Part shown: piece by piece, positions 16,878-25,888 of the stretch
How the letters are laid out: each line of letters opens with the position of its first letter
How positions within the stretch are numbered: the stretch's first letter is position 1
NCBI RefSeq assembly: GCF_002355275.1
Contig: NZ_CP023449.1
Span: forward strand, 1,776,001 to 1,840,000
Reading direction: 5' to 3'
Length of the DNA stretch: 64,000 nucleotides
From: Rhizorhabdus dicambivorans
Lineage (GTDB): Bacteria > Pseudomonadota > Alphaproteobacteria > Sphingomonadales > Sphingomonadaceae
Made by a program: the position numbers and the translations under genes
Notes under the pieces: generated by a model
Told to the model about the DNA's origin: nothing
Databases searched by the model: none
The model's input: the letters and a program-made list of their open reading frames with translations, nothing else

Positions 16878-17554
16878 CCATATCCGGAAACAGCTATCTC
16901 GATAGCCTGAGCAACGTCAAAACGTCCTCGTCGGCCACCACGACCGGCAAGACCAATGACACGCTCGATCAGGCGGCGTTCCTCAAGCTGCTCACCACGC
17001 AGATGACGACGCAGGACCCGTTCAACCCGGTCGACAACACCCAGATGGTCGCCCAGATGGCGCAATTCTCGTCGGTCGCGGGCATCGCGGAGATGAACAA
17101 GTCGCTAAAGACGATCGCCGGCGGCATGGAAGCCAGCCGGGTCGGCGGCGCCGCCAGCTGGATCGGCAAGGCCGCGCTGATCGGTTCGAAGACCGCCGCG
17201 CCCCTTGCCGACGGCGCCTATGCCGGCACGGTCACGCTTCCCAAGGATGCTGCGCAGGTCAACATCAGCCTCGTCGATGGCAGCGGCAAGGTCGTCTACA
17301 CCGGCACCGCCACCGACGTCCCCAAGGGTGACGTGCCCTTCTACTGGGACGGCAAGGATCAGGACGGCAACGCCGTCCCCGGTCCGCTCACCATCTCGGT
17401 CTTCGCCAAGGACGCCCAGGCGCAGACGATGAAGGATTACGCCACCGCCAGCTGGGCCACCGTCAACAGCGTGACCTCGCCGACCAGCGGCTCGACCAAG
17501 CTCAACACCTCGATGGGCAGCTTCAGCCCGTCCGACGTCCTTCAGCTTTCCTGA
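16874..17554 (+). CDS. flgD: Hook-capping protein FlgD
   Basis: This 226-residue protein is the scaffold for hook assembly. The N-terminal part has the FlgD signature FLKLLTTQMTTQDPFNPVD and MVAQMAQFSSV; the C-terminal part has the FlgD Ig-like/tudor domains (FYWDGKDQDGNAVPGPLTIS). It is discarded when the hook is complete. Confidence 0.96.
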   Translation: MTISGNSYLDSLSNVKTSSSATTTGKTNDTLDQAAFLKLLTTQMTTQDPFNPVDNTQMVAQMAQFSSVAGIAEMNKSLKTIAGGMEASRVGGAASWIGKAALIGSKTAAPLADGAYAGTVTLPKDAAQVNISLVDGSGKVVYTGTATDVPKGDVPFYWDGKDQDGNAVPGPLTISVFAKDAQAQTMKDYATASWATVNSVTSPTSGSTKLNTSMGSFSPSDVLQLS

Positions 17555-17589
17555 TCTTCCCCTTTTTCTTGCGAAACGGAGCTTAACCC

Positions 17590-18897
17590 ATGTCCTTCTA
17601 CACCTCGCTCTCCGGCCTCAAGGCTTCGCAGACCGATCTCGCGGTCATCTCGAATAACATCGCCAATGTCGGCACCACCGCCTTCAAGCGCAGCGATACC
17701 GAGTTCAGCGATCTCGTCTCCTCCTCGCCGCTGCAGAGCGCCGGCATCGCCGGGCAGGGCACCCGCCTGCGCGGCATCGCCCAGCAGTTCACCCAGGGCG
17801 GCCTGGAAGCTTCGGAGCGTTCGCTGGACCTCGCCATTTCGGGCCAGGGCTTCTTCATGACCCGCGCCTCCAGCTCCAACGCGCAGGTCAGCTACACCCG
17901 CAACGGCGCCTTCAGCGTCGACGCCAACCGCTTCCTGGTCGATAGCGCGGGCGCCTATCTGCAGGTCCTGCCGACCGACAGCTCGGGCACCGTCACCGCC
18001 ACCGGGATCAGCGCCACGCGCTCGGTCCAGCTGCCGCTGACCTCGGGCACGTCGCAGGCGACCCAGAACATCAACCTCGCCGTCACCTTCCCGTCGGCGG
18101 CGGACGTGCCCTCGACCCGTTCGGTGTACACCGCGACGAACCCCTATGCGTTCGATCGCAACGACGCGAACAGCTACAACCAGTCGACCACCACTACGGT
18201 CTACGACGCATCGGGCACCGCCTTCCCGATGACCACCTACTACACCCGCGAGAACATCCCCTCGGGCGCCACCACGACCACGAGCTGGACCGCCCACACC
18301 TTCATCGGCGACACCGAGATCAGCTATGACAACTCGGCCGCGACCCAGCCGGCGCCGCTGACGCTGACCTTCGACGCGTCGGGCGCGATGACCGCGCCGA
18401 GCAGCGCGATGACGATAGGCCCGGTCGCCCCCAACGGCGCGTCGGCGCCGCTGACCTTCGACCTCTCCTATGGCGCGAGCACCAAGCAGAGCTCCGCACC
18501 CTTCACCCTCACCAGCTTCGATCAGGACGGCTTCGCGGCCGGCGCGCTCGACAATGTTTCGGTGGGTTCGGACGGCCTGGTCGTCGCCACCTTCTCGAAC
18601 GGCGACAGCCAGGCGCTGGGCAAGATCATCGTCGCCACCTTCGCCAATCCGGAGGGCCTGCGCCAGCTCGGCGACAGCAAATGGGGCGCCACCGGCGTTT
18701 CGGGCGAACCGATCATCAACGAGGCGAACAGCAACGGCACCGGCCAGATCCAGTCCGGCGCGCTCGAGCAGGCCAATGTGGACATCACCGAGGAGCTGGT
18801 TGCGCTGATCCAGGCGCAGCGCAACTTCTCGGCCAACGCCAAGGCGATCGAGGCGGCCAACACCATGACCCAGACGATCGTCCAGCTGCGGACCTGA
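17590..18897 (+). CDS. flgE: Flagellar hook protein FlgE
   Basis: This 435-residue hook subunit begins MSFYTSLSGLKASQTDLAVI followed by SNNIANVGTTAFKRSDTEF and ends with NVDITEELVALIQAQRNFSANAK, the family C-terminal motif. The middle (about 145-330) is the variable Thr/Ser/Ala-rich hook surface domain. The gap to flgD is 35 bases with a ribosome-binding GGAG. Length is normal for a compact alphaproteobacterial hook protein. Confidence 0.96.
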   Translation: MSFYTSLSGLKASQTDLAVISNNIANVGTTAFKRSDTEFSDLVSSSPLQSAGIAGQGTRLRGIAQQFTQGGLEASERSLDLAISGQGFFMTRASSSNAQVSYTRNGAFSVDANRFLVDSAGAYLQVLPTDSSGTVTATGISATRSVQLPLTSGTSQATQNINLAVTFPSAADVPSTRSVYTATNPYAFDRNDANSYNQSTTTTVYDASGTAFPMTTYYTRENIPSGATTTTSWTAHTFIGDTEISYDNSAATQPAPLTLTFDASGAMTAPSSAMTIGPVAPNGASAPLTFDLSYGASTKQSSAPFTLTSFDQDGFAAGALDNVSVGSDGLVVATFSNGDSQALGKIIVATFANPEGLRQLGDSKWGATGVSGEPIINEANSNGTGQIQSGALEQANVDITEELVALIQAQRNFSANAKAIEAANTMTQTIVQLRT

Positions 18898-18932
18898 TCA
18901 TAGGCGTTACGGGCAGAATAGGGACCTGAGCC

Positions 18933-19676
18933 ATGGACAAGCTGATCTACAGCTCACTCTCGGCGATGCGTTCGGCGATGGCGCGTCAGACGATGACCGC
19001 CAACAACCTCGCCAACGTCAACACCGCGGGCTTCCGCGGCGAGATGAGCTCGTCGACGGCGCTGTGGCTGAAGGGCGACGGACTCGATGCCCGCGCGACC
19101 AACTCGGGCGAGGTCACCTCGGCCGACATGACCGAGGGCACCGTCTCGGAAACCGGCCGCGACCTCGACGTCGCGGTGCAGGGCAAGGACAGCCTGCTCG
19201 CGGTGCAGAGTCGCGAAGGCGACGAGGCCTATACCCGCCGGGGCGATCTTCAGGTCAGCGACAGCGGGCTGCTCACCACCGGCGATGGCCTGCCCGTCCT
19301 CGGCGACAGCGGCCCGATCACGCTGCCGCCCTATGACAAATTGATCATCGCCGGCGACGGCACCGTCTCGATCATTCCCCAGGGCGGCGATCCCACCCAG
19401 GTGCAGCAGGTCGACCGGCTGAAGCTGGTCTCCACCAACGGCAATTCGGTGGAAAAGGGGCTCGACGGCCTGTTCCGGCTGCGCAGCGGCGGGACGCTGG
19501 GCGCCGATCCGCAGGCTTCGGTCAGGCAGGGGGCGCTCGAGGGATCGAACGTCAACGTCTCGGCCACGCTGATCGACATGATCGAGGCCAGCCGCGACTG
19601 GGACATGCAGGTCAAGATGATGAGCTCCGCGCAGGACATCGACAAGGCGTCGACCGACCTGATGCGCTTCGACTGA
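18933..19676 (+). CDS. flgF: Proximal rod protein FlgF
   Basis: This 247-residue rod protein has the N-terminal motif TANNLANVNTAGFRGEM and C-terminal GSNVNVSATLIDMIEASRDW. FlgF usually differs from FlgG by exactly this shorter, single-domain centre. It lies 35 bases after flgE and 21 before flgG. Confidence 0.95.
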   Translation: MDKLIYSSLSAMRSAMARQTMTANNLANVNTAGFRGEMSSSTALWLKGDGLDARATNSGEVTSADMTEGTVSETGRDLDVAVQGKDSLLAVQSREGDEAYTRRGDLQVSDSGLLTTGDGLPVLGDSGPITLPPYDKLIIAGDGTVSIIPQGGDPTQVQQVDRLKLVSTNGNSVEKGLDGLFRLRSGGTLGADPQASVRQGALEGSNVNVSATLIDMIEASRDWDMQVKMMSSAQDIDKASTDLMRFD

Positions 19677-19697
19677 AATTAAGAGTGGAGTAGACCA

Positions 19698-20486
19698 ATG
19701 AGCAACGCAGCTCTTCACGTCGCACGGACGGGCCTTGATGCCCAGAACATGCGCATGCAGGTGATCGCCAACAACCTGGCGAACGTCAACACCACCGGCT
19801 TCAAGCGCGATCGCGCAAGCTTTGAGACGCTCGCCTATCAGGCGATGACCGCGCCGGGCGCCGCCTCGTCGGAATCGACCAAGTTCGCCACCGGCACCAA
19901 TCTCGGCTCGGGCGTGCAGATCAACGGCACCGCCAAGATCCAGACGCAGGGATCGTTGCAGACGACGGGTAATCCGCTCGACATCGCGATCCAGGGATCG
20001 GGCTATTTCCAGGTGCAGATGCCCGACGGGCGCACTGGCTATACGCGGGACGGCAATTTCAACCTGTCCGCCGACGGCACGATCGTCACGTCGGACGGCT
20101 TTCAGCTCCAGCCGCAGATCCAGGTCCCCGAAGGCGCCACCAACGTTACCATCGGTGCCGATGGCAGCGTCAGCGCAAGCCTGGCGGGCCAGACCGAGGT
20201 CAGCGAGATCGGCAAGATCGAGCTTGCCCGCTTCATCAACCCGGCCGGCCTGCAGGCCGAGGGCAACAACCTGCTGACCGAGACTGCCGCGTCGGGCCAG
20301 CCGCAGGTCGGCGCCGCCGGCGTCGATGGTCGCGGCACGATCGCGCAGGGGTCGCTCGAATCCTCGAACGTCAACATCGTCGAGGAACTGGTCGACATGA
20401 TCGAGACCCAGCGCGCCTATGAAGTGAACAGCAAGATGATCTCCTCCACCGACCAGATGCTGCAATATGTCAACCAGAACCTCTAA
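19698..20486 (+). CDS. flgG: Distal rod protein FlgG
   Basis: This 262-residue protein matches FlgG length. It has IANNLANVNTTGFKRDRASF near the N-terminus and SSNVNIVEELVDMIETQRAY near the C-terminus, and DGRTGYTRDGNFNLSADG in the middle. It forms the drive shaft that the L and P rings surround. A GAGTGGAG ribosome-binding element precedes ATG 19698. Confidence 0.97.
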   Translation: MSNAALHVARTGLDAQNMRMQVIANNLANVNTTGFKRDRASFETLAYQAMTAPGAASSESTKFATGTNLGSGVQINGTAKIQTQGSLQTTGNPLDIAIQGSGYFQVQMPDGRTGYTRDGNFNLSADGTIVTSDGFQLQPQIQVPEGATNVTIGADGSVSASLAGQTEVSEIGKIELARFINPAGLQAEGNNLLTETAASGQPQVGAAGVDGRGTIAQGSLESSNVNIVEELVDMIETQRAYEVNSKMISSTDQMLQYVNQNL

Positions 20487-20493
20487 GCTGGAT

Positions 20494-21165
20494 ATGAACG
20501 CGCTCGGAGCGCTCGGTCTGGTCGCGGCGCTACTTGTCGGCGTGGCGGTCGATCCGGTCCACGCCAAGCCGCGCAAGCGCGACCTGGACTATGTGCCGGC
20601 CTTCGCCAGCCCGCCGATGGCGCCGGTCGCCAACGGATCGATCTTCCAGGCATCCAACGGCTATTCGGCGCTCACCAACGGCGCGCGCGCCGCGATGGTC
20701 GGCGATATCGTCACCATCACCCTGGTCGAGCGGACCCAGGCGACCAAGTCGAACAGCGCGTCGACCGATCGCTCGGGCGACATCGGCCTGACCCCGCCCG
20801 CCACCGGCCCCGCTTCCTTCTTCAAGCCGACCGATATCGGCGCGAGCGGCGGCAGCACCTTCCAGGGCAAGGGCGGGGCGGCGCAGTCCAACCAGCTGAA
20901 CGGCGAGGTGAGCGTCACCATCGCGCAGGTCTTCCCCAACGGGACGATGCTGATCCGCGGCGAAAAGCTGCTGACGCTCAACCGCGGCGACGAGACGATC
21001 GGTATCACCGGCATCATCCGCGCCGCCGATATCGGCCCGGACAACCGGGTGCCCTCCACCCGCGTCGCCGATGCCCGCATCATCTATTCGGGCAAGGGCG
21101 AGATCGCGCGCGGCTCGAAAATGGGATGGCTTAACCGTTTCTTTGCCATCTTGAGTCCATTCTAG
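20494..21165 (+). CDS. flgH: L-ring protein FlgH, without lipobox cysteine
   Basis: This outer-membrane L-ring protein is 223 residues long. FlgH features are clear: NGARAAMVGDIVTITLVE, NGEVSVTIAQVFPNGTMLIR, GEKLLTLNRGDE, and RVADARIIYSGKGEI. ATG 20494 gives a good signal peptide (MNALGALGLVAALLVGVAVD, then PVHA). FlgH is normally a lipoprotein with an N-terminal Cys; this protein contains no cysteine at all, so it cannot be lipidated that way. An alternative ATG at 20467 overlaps flgG and adds nine residues. Confidence 0.93.
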   Translation: MNALGALGLVAALLVGVAVDPVHAKPRKRDLDYVPAFASPPMAPVANGSIFQASNGYSALTNGARAAMVGDIVTITLVERTQATKSNSASTDRSGDIGLTPPATGPASFFKPTDIGASGGSTFQGKGGAAQSNQLNGEVSVTIAQVFPNGTMLIRGEKLLTLNRGDETIGITGIIRAADIGPDNRVPSTRVADARIIYSGKGEIARGSKMGWLNRFFAILSPF

Positions 21166-21191
21166 TTAAGAATTTCGAGGATGTGCCGTTA

Positions 21192-22292
21192 ATGATCCGC
21201 TTTCTGATCACCTTCCTGTTCGCTTTCACGGGTCTGGCCGCCTCCGGCGTCAGCCATGCGGAGCGGATCAAGGATATCGGCACCTTCGCGGGCCTGCGTG
21301 CCAACCAGCTGACCGGCTACGGCATCGTCGTCGGCCTGGCGGGGACCGGCGACGACAGCCTCGACTACTCTACCCTGGGCATGAAGGGCGTCGCCTCGCG
21401 CTTCGGCCTGCAGCTTCCCCCGGGCGTCAATCCTGCGCTGAAGAACGCGGCCGCGGTGATGCTCACCGCCGAGTTGCCGCCCTTCGCCAAGCCCGGCCAG
21501 CGTCTCGACGTCACCATCTCGGCGCTCGGCAAGGCCAAGTCGCTGCGCGGCGGCACTCTGATCATGGCCCCGCTCCAGGGCGCCGACGGCCAGATCTATG
21601 CGATGGCGCAGGGCAATCTGGCAGTGGGCGGCCTCGGCATCGACGCCGCCGACGGCTCGAAGCTGACGATCAACGTGCCGACCGCCGGCCGCATCCCGGG
21701 TGGGGCGACGGTGGAGCGCAGCGTCGATGCCGGCTTCGCCACCTCGCCGCAGCTCCGCTTCGACCTCGCCGAGGGCGATCTGACCACCTCGCAGCGGGTC
21801 GCCGCTGCGATCAACAGCCGGCTCGGGCCCATCGCGCGCTCGATCGACGCCACCACCATCACCATCGAGGCCGAGCCCGGCGCCGAAGTCCGCACCGCGC
21901 TGATGAGCCGGATCGAGAATATCGATGTCGACACCGCCGATGCGCCCGCGCGCGTCGTGGTCAATGCCCGCACCGGTACCGTCGTGATCAACGGCGCGGT
22001 CCGCATCGCGCCGGTCGCCGTGACCCATGGCAAGATGACCGTGCAGGTCGACGAGAAGCCGCAGGTCATCCAGCCGCTGCCCTTCTCCAAGGGCCAGACG
22101 GCCGTCCAGCAGAACAGCGCGATCAAGGCCGATCAGGAGGTCCGCCCGATGTTCGAGTTCCAGCCGGGCGCCTCGCTCGCCGAGATCGTCAAGGCGGTCA
22201 ACGCGATCGGCGCCTCGCCGGCCGATCTCGTCGCGATCCTCGAAGCGCTCAAGCAGGCGGGCGCGATGAAGGCGGAGCTGGTGGTGCTATGA
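21192..22292 (+). CDS. flgI: P-ring protein FlgI
   Basis: This 366-residue periplasmic P-ring protein has a signal peptide (MIRFLITFLFAFTGLAASGV, cleavage near SHA-ERI), then the strongly conserved ERIKDIGTFAGLRANQLTGY start of the mature protein and GIVVGLAGTGDD. The C-terminus has GASLAEIVKAVNAIGASPAD. ATG 21192 is preferred; a GTG at 21183 is also open. It needs FlgA (13763-14320) for assembly and overlaps flgJ by four bases. Confidence 0.96.
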   Translation: MIRFLITFLFAFTGLAASGVSHAERIKDIGTFAGLRANQLTGYGIVVGLAGTGDDSLDYSTLGMKGVASRFGLQLPPGVNPALKNAAAVMLTAELPPFAKPGQRLDVTISALGKAKSLRGGTLIMAPLQGADGQIYAMAQGNLAVGGLGIDAADGSKLTINVPTAGRIPGGATVERSVDAGFATSPQLRFDLAEGDLTTSQRVAAAINSRLGPIARSIDATTITIEAEPGAEVRTALMSRIENIDVDTADAPARVVVNARTGTVVINGAVRIAPVAVTHGKMTVQVDEKPQVIQPLPFSKGQTAVQQNSAIKADQEVRPMFEFQPGASLAEIVKAVNAIGASPADLVAILEALKQAGAMKAELVVL

Positions 22293-22642
22293 TCAACGGC
22301 GTCTCCATCAAGAGCGGCGTCCTCGGCGATCCGAAGGCGAACGAGCTCGATCAGCTCAAGGCCGCGGCCAAGCAGTTCGAGGCGATCTTCACACGCCAGA
22401 TGCTCAAGTCGATGCGCGAGGCGAAGCTCTCCGACGACGATCTGTTCGGGAGCGATGCGACCGACCAGTTCCGCGAGATGCAGGATTCGAACCTGGCCGA
22501 CCAGCTGTCGGGCAAGGGCGCGATCGGCATCGCCGACCTGCTGGTCAAGCAGTTCCAGGCGCGCGTCGCCAGGCCGGCCGCCCCGGCCGGGACCGCGCAG
22601 GGCCATGCCGCCCCGGCCAAAGCTGACGGGACCACCGGATGA
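22289..22642 (+). CDS. flgJ: Rod-binding protein FlgJ (one-domain form)
   Basis: This 117-residue protein has only the rod-binding domain (QLKAAAKQFEAIFTRQMLKS, then DQFREMQDSNLADQLS). The C-terminal muramidase domain of gammaproteobacterial FlgJ is absent, which is the common alphaproteobacterial state. A separate lytic transglycosylase is encoded at 28450. It overlaps flgI and flgK by four bases each. Confidence 0.92.
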   Translation: MINGVSIKSGVLGDPKANELDQLKAAAKQFEAIFTRQMLKSMREAKLSDDDLFGSDATDQFREMQDSNLADQLSGKGAIGIADLLVKQFQARVARPAAPAGTAQGHAAPAKADGTTG

Positions 22643-23991
22643 GCGATCTTCTCCAGATCGGCCGCTCGGGCGTCATCGCCTATCGCGCGGCGCTGTCCAC
22701 GGTCGGCGAGAATGTCTCCAACGCTGAGACCGAGGGCTATACGCGCCGCAAGGTGAACCTCACCGAATCCGCGGTGGCCTCGTCCAGCAACTATATCTAC
22801 CGCTCCTCCGCCGTGTTCGGCGGAGTCGAGGTCGGCTCGGTGCAGCGGGTGTTCGACAATTATCGCAGCACCTATGCCCGCTTCGCCAATTCGGAGGCGA
22901 GCAAGGCCGACGCCAAGGCGGCCTGGCTCGATACCGCGGAGGGCGCGCTCGACGATTCGGATGTCGGCCTGGGCGTGAAGATGGGTGCCGTCTTCACCTC
23001 TGCCGAGGCGCTGAGCGCCGATGTCAGCAGCGACACCAACCGCCGCACCATGCTGACCGCGATCACCGACGCGGCCAACCAGTTCAACACCACCGCGGCG
23101 GCGCTGCGTTCGTCCGCCGAAGGCATCTCGACCGCCGCGCAGAACAATGTCGCCAAGCTCAATGCCGACCTCCGGACGCTGACCCAGATCAACGCCGGCC
23201 TGCGCCGCTCGGCGCCCGGTTCGCAGGGCCAGGCGCTGCTGCTCGACCAGCGCGACGCAACGCTCAAGAGCATCTCGAACGCGGTGGGCATCGACGTGCG
23301 GCTGGAGGATGACGGCCGTGCCGAGGTCACCCTGCTGGGCGACAATACGGTCAAGCTGGTCGATGCGACCAATTCCAACCCAGGCTATGTCGGGCTGGTG
23401 CAGGCGAACAGCGGGCGCCTGTCGCTCGTCGCCTCGGGCTTCGGAGAAGAAGTGCCGATGGCGCCGCAGTCGGGTTCGCTCGCCGGGCTGGTCGACGCCG
23501 CCAACACGATCGCGTCGCGTCGCGAGTCGCTCGATGCCATCGCGTCGCGCTTCGCCCAGGTCGTGAACGACTGGAACAGCGCCGGCATCGATCGCAACGG
23601 CAATCCCGGTGCGGCCCTCGTCACCGGCAACAGCGCCGATACGCTCGGCACGGCGACCAGCGATCTTTCTCTGATCGCCGCGGCCTCGACCGCCGGCGTC
23701 GCCAACGGCAACGCGCTGGCGCTGAAGGATTATCGCAATTCGGCTGGTCCGGAAGCGCAATGGGCGCTGCTGGTATCGACCCATGCGCAGAGCGTGGCCG
23801 CCGCCAAGGCCGAGCAGTCGGCGACGGCGATCCAGCGCGATGGTGCGCTCCAGCAATTGGACGAAGTCACCGGCGTCGATCTCGATGTCGAGGCCGCCCA
23901 GCTGCTTCGTTTCCAGCAGGCCTATAACGGCTCGGCGCGGATCATCCAGATCGCGCGCGAGACGCTTCAGGAAATCCTGGGCCTGTTTTGA
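22639..23991 (+). CDS. flgK: Hook-filament junction protein FlgK
   Basis: This 450-residue HAP1 has the N-terminal signature AYRAALSTVGENVSNAETEG followed by YTRRKVNL and the C-terminal helix GVDLDVEAAQLLRFQQAYNG. It joins hook and filament with FlgL. It should be a client of the FlgN-like chaperone at 13085. Coupled to flgJ by an ATGA overlap. Confidence 0.95.
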   Translation: MSDLLQIGRSGVIAYRAALSTVGENVSNAETEGYTRRKVNLTESAVASSSNYIYRSSAVFGGVEVGSVQRVFDNYRSTYARFANSEASKADAKAAWLDTAEGALDDSDVGLGVKMGAVFTSAEALSADVSSDTNRRTMLTAITDAANQFNTTAAALRSSAEGISTAAQNNVAKLNADLRTLTQINAGLRRSAPGSQGQALLLDQRDATLKSISNAVGIDVRLEDDGRAEVTLLGDNTVKLVDATNSNPGYVGLVQANSGRLSLVASGFGEEVPMAPQSGSLAGLVDAANTIASRRESLDAIASRFAQVVNDWNSAGIDRNGNPGAALVTGNSADTLGTATSDLSLIAAASTAGVANGNALALKDYRNSAGPEAQWALLVSTHAQSVAAAKAEQSATAIQRDGALQQLDEVTGVDLDVEAAQLLRFQQAYNGSARIIQIARETLQEILGLF

Positions 23992-24022
23992 TGAGGCCCC
24001 TTGAACCCATGAGGAGCGACCG

Positions 24023-24880
24023 GTGATAACCGCGACCCGCTACAACGCCCTGGCCCAGATCAACCGGCAGGCCAAGCTCGGCGCCGAGATCGCGCGCGCC
24101 CAGTCGGAGATATCGACCGGCAAGAAGGTGCAGAAGCCGTCCGACGATCCGATCGCCGCCGGCCGCATCTCCGAACTGCGCCGTGCCCAGGCCGATCAGG
24201 TCGTGTGGAGCCGCAACATCGAGACCGCCAAGGCGGTAGCCGCCCAGGTCGATACCGCGCAGAACAATATCGGCGACATCTTCAACCGGGTGAAGGAACT
24301 CACCCTGGCCGGCCGTTCGGAATCGGTGTCGCCCACCGATCGCGCCGCGATCGTCCAGGAGCTGTCCTCGCTGCGCGTCGCGCTGGCCAACACGGCGACG
24401 GCGACGACGCCGACCGGCCAGTCGCTATTCCCGACCGACGCGCCGCTCCAGGTCTCGGTCTCCGCGACCGTGCGGCTGACCGCGACGACCCAGCGCTCGG
24501 AGATGTTCGAGGGCATCAGCTACGGCCATGGCATCGACGATCTCGATTATGCGATCGGCGCCGCGATCGACGCGATTTCCACCGACGACGTCGCGACCCG
24601 CCGGACCGTCGCCGATGCCGCGCTGTCGGACATCGATCGGGCCATCACCCATGTCACCAACCAGCGCGCCGCCCAGGGCGTGCGCGCCTCGCAGCTCGAC
24701 ACCGCGGCCGAGACTCTCATCGATGCCTCGGCCCAGCTGTCCGAGGAGCGCAGCTCGCTCGAGGATACCGACGTGGCGGCGGCGATCATGAAGCTTAACG
24801 CCAAGACCCTGACGCTCCAGGCCGCGCAACAGGCCTTCGCCAAGGTCAACAGCAACACTTTATTTGATTTTCTACGTTAA
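24023..24880 (+). CDS. flgL: Hook-filament junction protein FlgL
   Basis: This 285-residue HAP3 is flagellin-like at both ends: ISTGKKVQKPSDDPIAAGRI near the N-terminus and SSLEDTDVAAAIMKLNAK at the C-terminus. GTG at 24023 gives the conserved ITATRYNALAQINRQ; it is preceded by GAGGAGCGACC. It is the last gene of the flgB operon, 31 bases after flgK. Confidence 0.94.
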   Translation: MITATRYNALAQINRQAKLGAEIARAQSEISTGKKVQKPSDDPIAAGRISELRRAQADQVVWSRNIETAKAVAAQVDTAQNNIGDIFNRVKELTLAGRSESVSPTDRAAIVQELSSLRVALANTATATTPTGQSLFPTDAPLQVSVSATVRLTATTQRSEMFEGISYGHGIDDLDYAIGAAIDAISTDDVATRRTVADAALSDIDRAITHVTNQRAAQGVRASQLDTAAETLIDASAQLSEERSSLEDTDVAAAIMKLNAKTLTLQAAQQAFAKVNSNTLFDFLR

Positions 24881-24901
24881 GCGTCGCTGACGAAGGCTGG
24901 A

Positions 24902-24928
24902 TAAAGAATCTGCTTTTCCGGCCGTTAA
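24902..24928 (+). promoter_or_regulatory. Sigma-28 promoter of motA-motB
   Basis: TAAA (24902-24905), 15 bases, GCCGTTAA (24921-24928): identical in both boxes and spacing to the promoter before flagellin 1. It lies 67 bases before motA and makes the motor genes late-class FliA targets. Confidence 0.85.
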
Positions 24929-24994
24929 CGATGATCGGGGACATGGGCCGCGCACAGGCCCGGCGCCCATAGGAATATCCGGGAGTGAGCGTCC

Positions 24995-25858
24995 ATGTTT
25001 GCTGGTATCGGCCTCGTCATCCTCATGGCCATGGTGTTTGGCGGTTTCGCCATCACCGGCGGTGACCTCGGCCCCGTCTTTCACGCCATCCCGCACGAAA
25101 TGCTGATCATCGGCGGCGCGGCGGTCGGCGCGACCGTCGCCGGCAATTCGATGAAGGAGCTCAAGCAGCTCGGTGGCGGCTTCGCCAAGGTCTTCAAGGG
25201 TCCGAAGTACAACAAGAAGGACTATCTCGACGTCATCTTCCTCGTCAGCACGCTGATGAAGAAGCTGCGCACCGAGGGGCCCGTCGCGCTCGAACCGCAT
25301 ATCGAGGACCCCAAGGCGTCGACCCTGTTCGCCGAATACCCCAAGCTCCTGAAGGACAGCACGCTGATCCACATGATCACCGACACGCTGCGCCTGGTCG
25401 TCATCTCGTCGGGCACGCTCGATCCGATGGCGGTCGAGGACGTGATGGATAATGCGCTGAAGACCCATCATCATGACGAGGTCCGCCCGGCGGACGCGAT
25501 CCAGAACCTGGCCGACTCGCTGCCCGCGCTGGGCATCGTCGCGGCGGTTCTCGGCGTGGTGAAGACGATGGGCTCGATCGACAAGCCGCCGGCGATCCTC
25601 GGCGCGATGATCGGCTCGGCGCTCGTCGGTACCTTCCTCGGCATTCTGCTCGCCTATGGCATCTTCGGGCCCTTCGCGAGCCGCTGCAAGCAGGTGATCG
25701 AGGCCGATGCCGCCATCTATGGCGTGGTCAAGCAGATCATCATCGCGTCGCTCCATGGCCATCCGTTGCCGCTGGTGATCGAGGCCGCGCGCTCGGGCAT
25801 CACCCATTCGAACCAGCCGGCCTTCGCCGACGTGTTCGACGGCATGCGCGGCCGTTAA
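24995..25858 (+). CDS. motA: Motor stator protein MotA
   Basis: This 287-residue stator subunit has four transmembrane helices: FAGIGLVILMAMVFGGFAI, EMLIIGGAAVGATVAG, then the pair ALGIVAAVLGVVKTMG and GSALVGTFLGILLAYGIFGP, separated by the large cytoplasmic loop that touches FliG. Length is normal for the H+-type MotA of the E. coli/alphaproteobacterial kind. It is 30 bases upstream of motB, behind its own sigma-28 promoter. Confidence 0.96.
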   Translation: MFAGIGLVILMAMVFGGFAITGGDLGPVFHAIPHEMLIIGGAAVGATVAGNSMKELKQLGGGFAKVFKGPKYNKKDYLDVIFLVSTLMKKLRTEGPVALEPHIEDPKASTLFAEYPKLLKDSTLIHMITDTLRLVVISSGTLDPMAVEDVMDNALKTHHHDEVRPADAIQNLADSLPALGIVAAVLGVVKTMGSIDKPPAILGAMIGSALVGTFLGILLAYGIFGPFASRCKQVIEADAAIYGVVKQIIIASLHGHPLPLVIEAARSGITHSNQPAFADVFDGMRGR

Positions 25859-25888
25859 GCCTCAAATCCTCGCAGGAAAGCCTTCGCC

